NCBI GenBank assembly: GCA_900538365.1 | Contig: UPXT01000002.1 | Location: 1-64,000 of the forward strand | Source: an uncultured Acidaminococcus sp. | Lineage (GTDB): Bacteria > Bacillota > Negativicutes > Acidaminococcales > Acidaminococcaceae | Reading direction: 5' to 3' | Length of the DNA: 64,000 nt | In this document: positions 1 to 8,566 of the stretch, piece after piece | Layout of the letters: every line of letters starts with the position of its first letter | How positions within the stretch are numbered: the first letter of the stretch is position 1 | Position numbers and translations under genes: made by a program | Notes under the pieces: model-generated | The model's input: the letters and a program-made list of their open reading frames with translations, nothing else | Databases searched by the model: none | What the model was told of the DNA's origin: nothing

Positions 1-96
1 ACAGATTGCTAAGCTGAAAACGTCCTCATAAACTTTTTGTCTAGTGTCCTATTTGCTATTGCAATCAACCTTTTGTTTTTATTTATCCCAAAAAGC

Positions 97-534
97 CTAC
101 TCCTGAAGAAGCTTACGAAGGCTGGAAGCCGTCCGCGTCACAAGATCGGTCAGTTCCGGCACAAATTGCCGCGAATAGGCCGTGCTCCCAATCCCACTGC
201 GGGTCTCAAAAGTTTTTAAAATGGCGTTGAACTTTTCTCCTTCATAAGCATGCAGGGCCTCCACAAGCCCATCATAGGTGGCATGGCAAAGATTGGCGGG
301 ATCCAGTTCAAAGGCAGTGCCAACCTGATCGAAAAAATCATTCCAGACCTCAAGGGAAGGATGAAGACCAACCTGATGCGCGCAGTCCTGGATCATATGG
401 GTCTTAAGGTACATATACTCCCGCAGGGCCCGTTCCCGCTCTTCAGGAAAGAGTTTATACCACTCATAGATCTTATAGCCGCCCCAATCACCTATCGTAG
501 CACAGGCATTGACGAGATCCTTCATTGATTTCAT
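97..534 (-). CDS. Hypothetical protein of 145 aa, coupled to dUTPase
   Basis: I do not recognise this family. The protein is soluble, with no signal peptide or membrane segment, rich in aromatic and acidic residues in its first half and probably mostly helical. The start is the ATG at 534, seven bases after an AAGGAGG site; that ATG overlaps the stop of the upstream dUTPase gene (ATGA), so the two are translationally coupled. As the last gene of a three-gene minus-strand unit it may work with nucleotide metabolism, but that is only context. Confidence 0.75.
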   Translation of the reverse strand: MKSMKDLVNACATIGDWGGYKIYEWYKLFPEERERALREYMYLKTHMIQDCAHQVGLHPSLEVWNDFFDQVGTAFELDPANLCHATYDGLVEALHAYEGEKFNAILKTFETRSGIGSTAYSRQFVPELTDLVTRTASSLRKLLQE

Positions 535-998
535 TTGTCTTCCTCCTTGCTGGTCGTGCTGCCAAACCCACCACTGCGAGCCGACTTTTCCTTGCTTTCA
601 TCATCATCCGTTGTGAGATAGCGATAAAAAATGCCTTGAGCAACCCGCTCATGAGCTTCAAGGACAATGTCGTCATCGGTATCATTGGCGAGCGCAATCA
701 TTAGATGACCCTCATTATCAGGATTATTGTAATAATCGGCATCAACAATCCCTTCATTATTGACAAGCCGCAAATGACGTTTGATGGCCATACTGGAGCG
801 GATATGGATACCCAGGAACTCGTCATCCTGCATATAGGCCTTGATTCCCGTAGGAACCATCTTCTGGGAATGGGCAGAAATCGTCACAGATTCTGGCAAA
901 TAGATGTCATAGCCAGCGGAATATTTTGTCTGTCTTGTCGGCATGGGAAATTGCCGATCTGCATAAGCTGCAATCTTTTCAAAACCACGTTTTCTCAT
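531..998 (-). CDS. dut: dUTP diphosphatase (trimeric dUTPase family)
   Basis: Hydrolyses dUTP to dUMP and pyrophosphate, keeping uracil out of DNA and supplying dTMP synthesis. The 155-aa protein shows the five family motifs: SAGYDI at 27-32, RSS at 67-69, NNEGIVDADY at 80-89 with the catalytic Asp, RVAQGIF at 118-124, and the P-loop-like RSGGFGST at 141-148. The acidic stretch at 131-137 just before motif 5 is a little longer than usual. It overlaps both neighbours by ATGA, so the three genes 995-1531, this gene and 97-534 form a tight unit. Confidence 0.9.
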   Translation of the reverse strand: MRKRGFEKIAAYADRQFPMPTRQTKYSAGYDIYLPESVTISAHSQKMVPTGIKAYMQDDEFLGIHIRSSMAIKRHLRLVNNEGIVDADYYNNPDNEGHLMIALANDTDDDIVLEAHERVAQGIFYRYLTTDDDESKEKSARSGGFGSTTSKEEDK

Positions 999-1531
999 TT
1001 TTCGTTATGACCTCTCTTTTTTGTGCTTTCCGAAGTCTTCACACTGATTCCTGAGGGAAGGACCGGATTCACACGTCTTAGTTCCACGCCTGCCTGAGCA
1101 GAACGTGATAAGGCTTCAATGAATGTCATCTTAGGGATGGGAATGAAGGATTCTTTCAAATGCTTCTTTTCGATGACTCTTCCTTTCTTGGACAGGAGAG
1201 CGACCTGATCGACTTTATAGGTGTGATTTTCTATGTTTAATGATACAATAAGTTCGCACGAACCAGGTCGGTCGCTTTTTTCGAGTTTTTTCTTGTAGGT
1301 TTCCCCTAAAAGACGGATAAAGTTATGATCCTTCAAGACGGCTTTCGTCTTAACCTTTTCAAGCAGGCCCCCTTTTTCCTTTTGAAGCGCCTTTTCAAGG
1401 GACTCTTGCTCCACATAGTACTCACCAGCAGGATTGACTCCCAGGAGCTGGTAGGTTTCCTTTGCGGAGACGGTTTTTCCTGTATAGAACGTCAAAACTG
1501 ATGCGAGCAGCACCAAGAGCTCCTTTTTCAT
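995..1531 (-). CDS. Secreted protein of unknown function
   Basis: A 178-aa protein with a Sec signal peptide (MKK followed by a hydrophobic stretch, probable cleavage after VSA near residue 23). The mature part is lysine-rich and contains no family I recognise. An in-frame ATG lies seven codons upstream at 1552, but the ATG at 1531 is preceded by a good GAGGAAAAGG site and begins exactly at the signal peptide, so I chose it. First gene of the unit with dut. Its coupling to a cytoplasmic dUTPase has no obvious functional logic. Confidence 0.75.
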   Translation of the reverse strand: MKKELLVLLASVLTFYTGKTVSAKETYQLLGVNPAGEYYVEQESLEKALQKEKGGLLEKVKTKAVLKDHNFIRLLGETYKKKLEKSDRPGSCELIVSLNIENHTYKVDQVALLSKKGRVIEKKHLKESFIPIPKMTFIEALSRSAQAGVELRRVNPVLPSGISVKTSESTKKRGHNEK

Positions 1532-1603
1532 GACCTTTTCCTCATTTCTCATCTTCTAAGCAGTAAATTATGGATATGATTTCTTTCAACTTTCCTACCC
1601 TTC

Positions 1604-1626
1604 ATCTTACTCAATGTGGGTAAGAT
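1604..1626. repeat. Inverted repeat ATCTTAC-N9-GTAAGAT
   Basis: A perfect 7-bp inverted repeat with a 9-bp spacer sits between the divergent secreted-protein gene (995-1531) and the pseudouridine synthase gene (1692-2582). No T-run follows it, so it is more like an operator than a terminator. Which regulator would bind is unknown. Confidence 0.4.
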
Positions 1627-1691
1627 AGTCAACAGCTTGAAAGGGAGACTTCAAGGTGGAAAGCGTGCCAGTCAATAACAAGGAGGGTTCC

Positions 1692-2582
1692 ATGAACCAG
1701 CTGTTTGTCCCGAAGGACCAATCAGGGATTCATTTAAAGACATTTCTCATGCAGTGGGGATTGTCGGCTTCCTACTGGAAAGCTTTAAAAAAAGCTCAGG
1801 CTCTTTTTGTCAATGGCGTCGTCACAGTATGGGATATCCCGCTTTCAGCCAATGATCGGGTCAGTTTTCCTTTCTTACCGGAAGAAACGGACCTTGCCCC
1901 GGAAGAAGGGCCTCTTACGATTCTTTATGAAGACGAGTTCCTTCTTGCCGTTCATAAGGAGCAAGGACTGCTTGTCCATAACAGCGGTCTCACCCAAGAG
2001 TCCTCCCTATCCCGCCGCGTTCTCTTCTATTACAGGGAACATGATATCAAGGCCGCCCTTCATCCGGTTTCCCGTCTTGACCGTGAAACAAGCGGCATCG
2101 TTCTATTTGCCAAAAATGCTGCACTCCATCATATGCTCACCAAGACTCCTATGAAAAAACTTTACCTTGCCTTCTCGCAAGGCCATTGGGAAAAATCTTC
2201 CGGACTCATCAATCAGCCCATTGCCCGCAGGGAAGGCTCCATCATCGAGCGATGTGTTGCGCCCCAGGGAAAAACTGCCCGTACGCGCTACCGCGTGCTT
2301 TGGCAGGATGCAGAAAAAAGTTTGGTTGCCTTCCATCTTTATACCGGACGCACACATCAGATTCGCGTACACGCAGCATACATGGGACACCCGCTTCTGG
2401 GCGATACCCTCTACGGGGAGAAAGGTTCCCCAAAACCACATGCTCTGCATGCGGTGCGTCTCCAGTTCCGCCATCCCCTATCGGGAAAGGATGTAAAGAT
2501 TACGGATTCCTCCCTTCCCTTTTCCTTACCTATCAATAAGGCTTTTATCCCCTGTCGTTCCAAAAAAAGGAACAAAAGATGA
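1692..2582 (+). CDS. RluA-family pseudouridine synthase
   Basis: Converts uridine to pseudouridine in structured RNA, probably 23S rRNA as for RluD-like members. The 296-aa protein has an S4-like N-terminal RNA-binding part (about residues 10-60) and the catalytic domain with VSRLDRETSG, giving catalytic Asp130, followed by the GRTHQIRVH motif. An in-frame GTG-type start at 1656 exists, but AAGGAGGG directly before the ATG at 1692 decides the start. The exact target (RluC, RluD or YlyB type) cannot be told from sequence alone. Followed by fba on the same strand with its own promoter. Confidence 0.88.
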   Translation: MNQLFVPKDQSGIHLKTFLMQWGLSASYWKALKKAQALFVNGVVTVWDIPLSANDRVSFPFLPEETDLAPEEGPLTILYEDEFLLAVHKEQGLLVHNSGLTQESSLSRRVLFYYREHDIKAALHPVSRLDRETSGIVLFAKNAALHHMLTKTPMKKLYLAFSQGHWEKSSGLINQPIARREGSIIERCVAPQGKTARTRYRVLWQDAEKSLVAFHLYTGRTHQIRVHAAYMGHPLLGDTLYGEKGSPKPHALHAVRLQFRHPLSGKDVKITDSSLPFSLPINKAFIPCRSKKRNKR

Positions 2583-2591
2583 TGGAGAGTA

Positions 2592-2600
2592 TGGTATAAT
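2592..2600 (+). promoter_or_regulatory. Extended -10 promoter (TGGTATAAT) for fba
   Basis: TG-G-TATAAT lies about 33 bp before the aldolase start, just after the end of the pseudouridine synthase gene. No convincing -35 box is visible, which fits the extended -10 class. Confidence 0.55.
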
Positions 2601-2632
2601 GAAATCGAATTTTATTGATAGGAGGATGTATT

Positions 2633-3562
2633 ATGCCACTTGTAACAACAAAAGAAATGTTCAAGAAAGCTTATGAAGGTCACTATGCAGTCGGGGCTTT
2701 CAACGTCAATAATATGGAAATCGTCCAAGGGATTGTCGATGCCGCCAAAGAAGAAGAATCCCCACTGATTCTTCAGGTTTCCGCTGGTGCCCGGAAATAT
2801 GCCAAGCACGCCTATTTGATTCACCTCGTCCAGGCTGCCCTCGAAGACACGGACCTGCCCATTGCCCTCCATCTTGACCACGGTGCTGATTTCGAGATCT
2901 GCAAGGCCTGCGTTGATGGCGGTTTCACATCTGTCATGATTGATGGTTCCAAATATCCTTTCGAGGAAAATATTGAATTGACAAAACGTGTTGTCGACTA
3001 TGCCCACAGCAAAGGGGTTGTCGTCGAAGCCGAATTGGGCAAATTGGCTGGTGTAGAAGACGCCGTCAAGGTCAATACGAAGGATGCAACCTACACCGAT
3101 CCCGATCAGGCTGTTGAGTTTGTAGAAAGAACGGGTGTCGATTCCCTAGCCATTGCCATCGGGACAAGCCATGGTGCCTATAAATTCAAGGGAAAACCGG
3201 AACTTGACTTCGCACGCCTTGAAAAGATTTCCAACCTGCTGCCAAACTTCCCCTTGGTCCTCCACGGAGCCTCCACGGTCATTCCGGCCTTTGTAGAAGA
3301 ATGCAACCGTTATGGCGGCAAGCTTGACGGTGCCCAAGGGGTACCGGAAGACATGCTCCTTAAAGCCGGCAAATACGGGGTCTGCAAGATCAATATCGAT
3401 ACGGACCTGCGTCTTGCCATGACCGCTTCCATCCGTAAGTACCTGGCAGAACATCCGGAAGACTTCGATCCCCGCTCCTACTTAGGCGCTGGCCGTCAGG
3501 CCATCAAGGATATGGTCTCCCACAAGATGCGGGACGTCCTCAACTCCTCCCATCGTCTTTAA
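2633..3562 (+). CDS. fba: Class II fructose-bisphosphate aldolase
   Basis: Zinc-dependent aldolase that interconverts fructose 1,6-bisphosphate with dihydroxyacetone phosphate and glyceraldehyde 3-phosphate in glycolysis and gluconeogenesis. In the 309-aa product catalytic Asp82 and zinc ligand His83 lie in HLDHG, with further ligands His180 (GTSHG) and His211 (LHGAS), and the phosphate-binding NIDTD follows. The ATG at 2633 is preceded by AGGAGG; the frame extends six codons further upstream without support. Monocistronic, ended by a strong terminator. Tagatose-bisphosphate aldolase is a less likely alternative. Confidence 0.93.
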   Translation: MPLVTTKEMFKKAYEGHYAVGAFNVNNMEIVQGIVDAAKEEESPLILQVSAGARKYAKHAYLIHLVQAALEDTDLPIALHLDHGADFEICKACVDGGFTSVMIDGSKYPFEENIELTKRVVDYAHSKGVVVEAELGKLAGVEDAVKVNTKDATYTDPDQAVEFVERTGVDSLAIAIGTSHGAYKFKGKPELDFARLEKISNLLPNFPLVLHGASTVIPAFVEECNRYGGKLDGAQGVPEDMLLKAGKYGVCKINIDTDLRLAMTASIRKYLAEHPEDFDPRSYLGAGRQAIKDMVSHKMRDVLNSSHRL

Positions 3563-3564
3563 TG

Positions 3565-3598
3565 AAAAAACAGCTGCTCGCAAGGGCAGCTGTTTTTT
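3565..3598. terminator. Bidirectional terminator between fba and MATE gene
   Basis: Hairpin with CAGCTGC/GCAGCTG arms flanked by A6 and T6 runs, so it can serve both convergent genes. Confidence 0.85.
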
Positions 3599-3599
3599 C

Positions 3600-4970
3600 T
3601 TAGTTGGGCGTTTGGTCATCTTTTTGGGGAAGGGTCCGGAAGAATTGCCTTGCCAAGTACAAAGAGAGGAAAAAGGCACATAGATCGGATAAGGATTGAC
3701 ACCAGATCAGCCCCGTAAGGCCAAAGATACGAGGCACAATGAGTACAAAAGGGATCAGGAAAAGTCCTGTCCGTCCGATGGAGATAAGAACAGCCCCGAT
3801 TGTGCGTCTTGTAACCTGCAAAAGCATATTTGCAATGATCACGAAAGCCAGTGTCGTAAATGTAAGACATTGGGCACGGAGCGCCTGGGTCCCGATGGAA
3901 ATGACGAGGGGATCGTCGCGGAACAAACGGAGAATAGGATCGGCAAAGAAAAAGCCTACAAGACTTGCCGTAAGTCCAACCAGTGTATTCATACGAAGGG
4001 AAAAGGCAAATCCGTCGCGCAGCCGTTGATAGGACCGAGCACCATAACTAAAACCGCAGACTGGCTGGAATCCTTGTCCAATACCGATGATGGCAGACGC
4101 GCCAATAAAGGCAAGCCGCGTGACAATACTCATGGCTGCGATGGCAGCATCCCCAAATGCCCCGGCTGCCACATTAAGGCTGATTGTTGCAAGACTTGCT
4201 GTCCCCTGCCTAAACAAAGAGGGCAGCCCACCTGCCGTAATTTCCTTGAAAAGGACGGCTGATGGATGAAAATCGCGGAATCTGATGGGAATATTGCCGC
4301 CTTTGTGGGTCATGACAAGAAGGATGATAAAACTAAAGCATTGGCTGATGACCGTCGCGTACGCAGCCCCTGATACACCAAGACCTAAGGAAAAGATAAA
4401 AAGGGGATCAAGGAGCATATTGAGGCATCCTCCGGCCATGATGCCCACCATCCCAAAGGCACTGCTTCCTTGAAACCGCAGATGGTTATTCATAAGGAGG
4501 GAACACATCATAACAGGCGCTCCACACATGATGATGGCTAAATAAGAAGCCGCATGAGGCAGGATGGTTGGCGTGGACCCTGTCAGCTGGGCAATGTCCC
4601 GCGCATTGAAATGCCCAATAAGCAAAAGCAGGAGGCCGCAAATAAAAGCATAAAAGAAACTCGTACTTGCCATGATACGTGCATTTTGGATACGTTGGGC
4701 TCCCAGTTCCCGGGCCATGTAGGTTCCTGATCCCTGGCCAAAGAAAAAACCAAGGGCCTGGATGATGGACATGCTGGCAAAGGTTACACCTACCGCAGCG
4801 GTGGAACTGGTGTCCAGCTTGCTCACAAAAAACGTATCCGCCATATTGTAAAAACTAGTGGTCAGCATACTTAGGATAGAAGGAATGGCAAGTTTTAAAA
4901 TGAGTCGATCCACAGGAGCTTCCAGCATCTCGTGGAATTTTTCGGAACGTTTATCTTGTGGATTATGCAT
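3600..4970 (-). CDS. MATE family efflux transporter
   Basis: Multidrug and toxin extrusion protein, predicted to export cationic or hydrophobic compounds with Na+ or H+ exchange across the cytoplasmic membrane. It is 456 aa with about 12 hydrophobic segments in two similar halves and the typical N-terminal pattern (IPSILSMLTTSFYNMADTFF, then a GQGSGTYMARELG segment). Substrate cannot be inferred. A second, clearly different MATE gene lies at 38681-40027. Confidence 0.9.
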   Translation of the reverse strand: MHNPQDKRSEKFHEMLEAPVDRLILKLAIPSILSMLTTSFYNMADTFFVSKLDTSSTAAVGVTFASMSIIQALGFFFGQGSGTYMARELGAQRIQNARIMASTSFFYAFICGLLLLLIGHFNARDIAQLTGSTPTILPHAASYLAIIMCGAPVMMCSLLMNNHLRFQGSSAFGMVGIMAGGCLNMLLDPLFIFSLGLGVSGAAYATVISQCFSFIILLVMTHKGGNIPIRFRDFHPSAVLFKEITAGGLPSLFRQGTASLATISLNVAAGAFGDAAIAAMSIVTRLAFIGASAIIGIGQGFQPVCGFSYGARSYQRLRDGFAFSLRMNTLVGLTASLVGFFFADPILRLFRDDPLVISIGTQALRAQCLTFTTLAFVIIANMLLQVTRRTIGAVLISIGRTGLFLIPFVLIVPRIFGLTGLIWCQSLSDLCAFFLSLYLARQFFRTLPQKDDQTPN

Positions 4971-4994
4971 AGGATTCTACCGTTGCTTTCATAT

Positions 4995-5030
4995 AATAGG
5001 ATCTGGAAATCATCAAGATCCCCCCCTATT
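4995..5030. repeat. Imperfect inverted repeat upstream of the MATE gene
   Basis: AATAGGATCT at 4995-5004 pairs with AGATCC and CCTATT across 5016-5030, with extra C bases bulged on one side. It lies in the MATE 5' region, 25 bp before its start, and could be a leader hairpin or operator. Confidence 0.3.
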
Positions 5031-5142
5031 TTATCATAGTTCCTGTCATTTTGCAGACGCCACAGGAGCTGCGCTGAAAAGAGATACCCTGTTCTAAGTT
5101 GACTGAAAAAATCAAGCAATTCTCTTTTTTCCCTGCACAATA

Positions 5143-5171
5143 TGTTACAATTAATTTACATAGTTTTTACA
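5143..5171 (+). promoter_or_regulatory. tctC promoter region with 11-bp-spaced TTACA repeats
   Basis: TG-T-TACAAT at 5143-5151 is a plausible extended -10. The same stretch holds three TTACA copies starting at 5145, 5156 and 5167, exactly 11 bp apart, the spacing of PhoP-type boxes in Firmicutes. The link to a regulator is inference. Confidence 0.4.
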
Positions 5172-5196
5172 TTTTCCATAAAGGAGGAGTTTTACG

Positions 5197-6192
5197 ATGA
5201 AAATGAAAAGATTGCTCGCAGCTTCCGCCCTTTGTGCCATGGCCCTTGCCCTTACGGCCTGCGGCGGCAAAAAGGAAGCGGCCAAATCAAACGGGGCTTG
5301 GAAACCAGAAAAGGACATCCATGTCATTGTCGCCTACAAAGCAGGATCCGGTACAGATACTGGGGCTCGTATCCTTTGCAAGGATGCGGAAAAACATATT
5401 GGCAAGACCTTGATTGTGGATAATAAACCCGGGGCAGACGGAAAAATTGGCTGGACGGAACTGTCCAAAGCCAAACCAGATGGGTACACCATTGGTTATA
5501 TCAACCTGCCGACCTATACAACCTTGGCCCTGCAGAAAGGTTCCGCTTTCAATGAAAAGAGTATCGTGCCCATTGCCAATCACTTGAAGGAAACAAGTGT
5601 CGTTGTCGTCCGTGCGGACAGCAAATGGAAAACGCTAAAGGATCTGGTAGCAGAGGCCCAACAAAACCCTGGAAAACTTAAGGCTTCCACCAACGGGGTA
5701 CAGGCTTCCAACCACACGGCTGCCCAGCTTCTTGCAAAATCGGCTAAATTCGAATACAATGCCGTTCCTTACGGCGGCACGGCAGATCAGCTCCTTGCCC
5801 TGCGCCAAGGCGAAGTGGACTTTTCCTGCGCCAAGGTCGGCGACGTCGAACCTCTGATTGGCGGGTCTTCCCCTGTGCTTCGCGTGCTCGGCGTTTATTC
5901 GGAAAAACGGCTGGACAGCCTGAAGGATGTCCCAACCTTGGGTGAACTAGGCTATTACAACAAGTGGTATGGTACGGCCCGCGCCCTTGTAGCTCCAAAA
6001 GGAACGCCGGATAATATCATCAAATATTATGTCGATATCTTCAAGATTGTCATGACTGACGAACAAACCATCCGTGATCATAAGAATGCTGGTCTTACCA
6101 TGGACTATCTTGACAACAAACAGCTTGGTGAACTGATCAGTCAGCAGCTCGAATTCTGCCGGGATGTTGTTTCCAAGCTTTACACCAAATAA
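5197..6192 (+). CDS. tctC: TctC-type substrate-binding lipoprotein
   Basis: Extracytoplasmic receptor of a tripartite tricarboxylate transporter (Bug family), which hands a carboxylate-type ligand to the TctAB membrane pair. The 331-aa precursor has a lipoprotein signal with lipobox LTAC and Cys22 as the lipidation site, then a Bug fold with IVAYKAGSGTDTGAR near the N-terminus and the PGADG(K)IG segment. An AAGGAGGAG site precedes the ATG. The ligand may be citrate, another di- or tricarboxylate, or an amino acid; sequence does not say. tctB and tctA follow directly. Confidence 0.88.
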   Translation: MKMKRLLAASALCAMALALTACGGKKEAAKSNGAWKPEKDIHVIVAYKAGSGTDTGARILCKDAEKHIGKTLIVDNKPGADGKIGWTELSKAKPDGYTIGYINLPTYTTLALQKGSAFNEKSIVPIANHLKETSVVVVRADSKWKTLKDLVAEAQQNPGKLKASTNGVQASNHTAAQLLAKSAKFEYNAVPYGGTADQLLALRQGEVDFSCAKVGDVEPLIGGSSPVLRVLGVYSEKRLDSLKDVPTLGELGYYNKWYGTARALVAPKGTPDNIIKYYVDIFKIVMTDEQTIRDHKNAGLTMDYLDNKQLGELISQQLEFCRDVVSKLYTK

Positions 6193-6213
6193 TCTTAAGG
6201 AGTCCTATCATCT

Positions 6214-6672
6214 ATGAAAAAATCAGAACTTGCCATCGTGGTTTTTATGCTGGCATTTTGCGGATTTTTCTATCATGAGACGCTGCTGCTTCCAGAAAAG
6301 GCACAGCATTATCCGCTCTTTGTCATCTCGCTTCTGGCGGTTCTGTCCGTGCTGCAGCTGGTCAAGATGCTGATCGGCTGCCACGGGCATTTTTCCCTCG
6401 TCAGTGATGCCGATGTCGTTTGGAAGGATTTCCTGCCTCGTCAGTTTGTGACCTCCTTCCTTGCGTCCATCCTTTTTTTCGTGGGAATGTACTTCATTGG
6501 ATTCTATCTAACGGCCGTCCTTTATATCGGCTTTATGATGCACTATTTCAAGATTGAAAAGAAATATATAGTTTTGACCACTGCAGTTCTTTTGCTTCTT
6601 ATCTACGGCGTCTTCAGTGAATCCTTGAATGTACCGCTGCCAGTAGGCGAACTGTTCTATGATATTCTTTAA
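6214..6672 (+). CDS. tctB: TctB-type small membrane subunit
   Basis: Poorly conserved small subunit of the tripartite tricarboxylate transporter. 152 aa with four predicted membrane helices (about residues 5-22, 36-53, 86-105 and 115-135), the usual TctB topology. Identification rests largely on its place between tctC and tctA. RBS AAGGAG lies upstream; the gap to tctA is 15 bp. Confidence 0.82.
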   Translation: MKKSELAIVVFMLAFCGFFYHETLLLPEKAQHYPLFVISLLAVLSVLQLVKMLIGCHGHFSLVSDADVVWKDFLPRQFVTSFLASILFFVGMYFIGFYLTAVLYIGFMMHYFKIEKKYIVLTTAVLLLLIYGVFSESLNVPLPVGELFYDIL

Positions 6673-6687
6673 GGAGGCCGCGACAGA

Positions 6688-8181
6688 ATGGAAAATCAAT
6701 ATGCGTTAATGATGGCGGGCTTCCTCAATGCCCTGACACCAACCAACCTCGTCGTCATGCTCCTATCGGTTACAATGGGCATCATTATTGGCTGCATGCC
6801 GGGGCTGTCAGCCGCTATGGGCGTAGCCCTTCTGCTGCCCCTGACTTTTGGTATGGAGCCGTCATCAGGCCTGATCATGCTGGGTGGAATTTACTGCGGC
6901 GCCATTTTTGGCGGCTCAATTTCTGCTATTTTGATTCATACCCCTGGAACCCCAGCTTCTGCTGCAACGGCCATTGACGGTTACGCCATGACCCTCAAGG
7001 GAAAAGCGGGCAAAGCCTTGGGAACAGCCTGTACGGCTTCATTTTTTGGTGGGCTGTTATCCTGTCTTTCCCTTTATTTCTTTGCTCCCATCTTAGCCGA
7101 ACTTGCCATGAAATTTGGCAGTCCTGAGTATTTTTGGTTAAGTTTATTTGGTCTCACCATCATTGCGGGCATCAACTCCGACTCCATGATCTTAGGCCTT
7201 ATGAGCGGAGCCTTTGGCCTTGTCCTATCCACCATCGGTATGGACCCTATGGAAGGCGTGGAACGGTTCATGTTCGGTCAGGATGCCCTTTATAACGGCG
7301 TTAACATTACAGGTGCCCTGATTGGTCTCTTCTCCCTATCCCAAGCTTTTATCCTTGCGGAAAAAGCCATTGTCAAACGGGCCCGGGCTGCTCACTTTGA
7401 TGATTCCATCATCCTGACCAAAAGTGAACTCAAGCAGATTACACCAACGGTCCTGCGCAGTTGGATTATCGGTAACATCATCGGGATCCTTCCCGGTGCC
7501 GGAGCTTCCATTGCCTGCTTCATGGGCTACAATGAAGCCAAACGCTTTTCCAAGCATCCAGAAGAGTTTGGTCACGGCTCCATAGAAGGGATTGCCGGTT
7601 CTGAGGCGGCTAACAATGCCGTTACGGGCGGGTCCCTCATCCCTACCCTCACCTTGGGTATCCCCGGGGAGAGTGTTACGGCTGTCCTCATGGGAGGGCT
7701 CATCATTCAGGGGCTTCAGCCCGGACCTGAACTCTTTACAAAGTATGCTGACATGACGTATACTTTCTTTGGTGGATTTGTCTTCATCCAGTTCTTCATG
7801 CTGGCCATCGGCCTTGTTGGGTCTCGGCTCTTTGCCAAGATTGCCCGCATCTCCGATGCCATCCTGATTCCATGTATCTTTGTCCTTTGTGTCGTTGGTT
7901 CCTTTGCCATCAACAACAACTTCTTTGATGTCGTTGTTATGTTTTTATTTGGTATTGTGGGCTACATTATGCGTAAGGTCAATATGAACACGGCCGCTGT
8001 TGTCCTGGCCCTCATTTTAGGCCCCTTAGGGGAGCGCGGTCTGCGCCGAAGCCTTTCCATTTCAGGCGGCGACATCAGTGTCCTTTTCTCGACGACCATC
8101 TGCCAAGTGCTCATTGCGCTGAGCCTGCTGTCTCTTTTATCCCCGCTTTTAATAAAACTCTGCAAGGGCAGCAAAAAATAA
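6688..8181 (+). CDS. tctA: TctA-type large permease subunit
   Basis: Main membrane channel of the tripartite tricarboxylate transporter, using an ion gradient and the TctC receptor rather than ATP. The 497-aa protein has about 12 membrane segments and the conserved family stretches GCMPGLSAAMGVALLLP near residue 31, THE-like HTPGTPASAATAIDGY near 90, and a second PGAGASIA repeat near 270. AAGGAGG precedes the ATG. Last gene of the tctCBA unit, followed by a terminator. Confidence 0.92.
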   Translation: MENQYALMMAGFLNALTPTNLVVMLLSVTMGIIIGCMPGLSAAMGVALLLPLTFGMEPSSGLIMLGGIYCGAIFGGSISAILIHTPGTPASAATAIDGYAMTLKGKAGKALGTACTASFFGGLLSCLSLYFFAPILAELAMKFGSPEYFWLSLFGLTIIAGINSDSMILGLMSGAFGLVLSTIGMDPMEGVERFMFGQDALYNGVNITGALIGLFSLSQAFILAEKAIVKRARAAHFDDSIILTKSELKQITPTVLRSWIIGNIIGILPGAGASIACFMGYNEAKRFSKHPEEFGHGSIEGIAGSEAANNAVTGGSLIPTLTLGIPGESVTAVLMGGLIIQGLQPGPELFTKYADMTYTFFGGFVFIQFFMLAIGLVGSRLFAKIARISDAILIPCIFVLCVVGSFAINNNFFDVVVMFLFGIVGYIMRKVNMNTAAVVLALILGPLGERGLRRSLSISGGDISVLFSTTICQVLIALSLLSLLSPLLIKLCKGSKK

Positions 8182-8241
8182 AATGAATTTGCCCATCTGA
8201 CATCAAAATTCAATTGCGATGAAAGAGGCCTGTTACTTTCT

Positions 8242-8270
8242 AAGCCGCATCGGATGGATGCGGCTTTTTC
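8242..8270 (+). terminator. Terminator after tctA
   Basis: AGCCGCAT/ATGCGGCT hairpin followed by a T-rich run. It lies 36 bp before the next gene, so if that operon's promoter is upstream of the hairpin it could also act as an attenuator. Confidence 0.8.
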
Positions 8271-8305
8271 TCTTTTAGACAAGGTTCAGAAAGGAACGAT
8301 TTTTT

Positions 8306-8566
8306 ATGGAAACCCGTGTAGCCCTCATTGGCATCCTCATCGATGATTCCGATGCCGTGGAAAAAGTCAATCAGATCCTTCATCTATCTAGCCGCTGGAT
8401 TGTCGGACGTATGGGCATCCCCTATCACGCCCGTAACGTCAACATCATCAGTGTCGTCGTTGATGCGCCCCAGGACGAGATCAGCAGGATGAGCGGACTT
8501 ATCGGAAAACTGTCCGGAGTTACCGCAAAGATTGCCTACGCAAAGCTCCCCAGCCATGAAGCGTAA
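8306..8566 (+). CDS. TM1266-family small ACT-like protein
   Basis: An 86-aa protein resembling Thermotoga TM1266, a small ferredoxin-fold/ACT-like family often labelled iron-only hydrogenase system regulator. The match is in the overall pattern: an N-terminal beta strand, V.Q(I/L)LH helix, RMGIPY, then a second strand with IISVVVDAP and a GKLSGV helix. No DNA-binding domain is visible, so a regulatory role is unproven. It overlaps the ABC permease start at 8556 and is evidently co-transcribed with the importer, not with hydrogenase genes. Confidence 0.75.
   Translation: METRVALIGILIDDSDAVEKVNQILHLSSRWIVGRMGIPYHARNVNIISVVVDAPQDEISRMSGLIGKLSGVTAKIAYAKLPSHEA

Noticed and set aside
3696..4262. 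188-codon frame opposite the first MATE gene
   Set aside because: Composition is Lys/Arg/Cys-rich with no family pattern, as expected for an antisense shadow.
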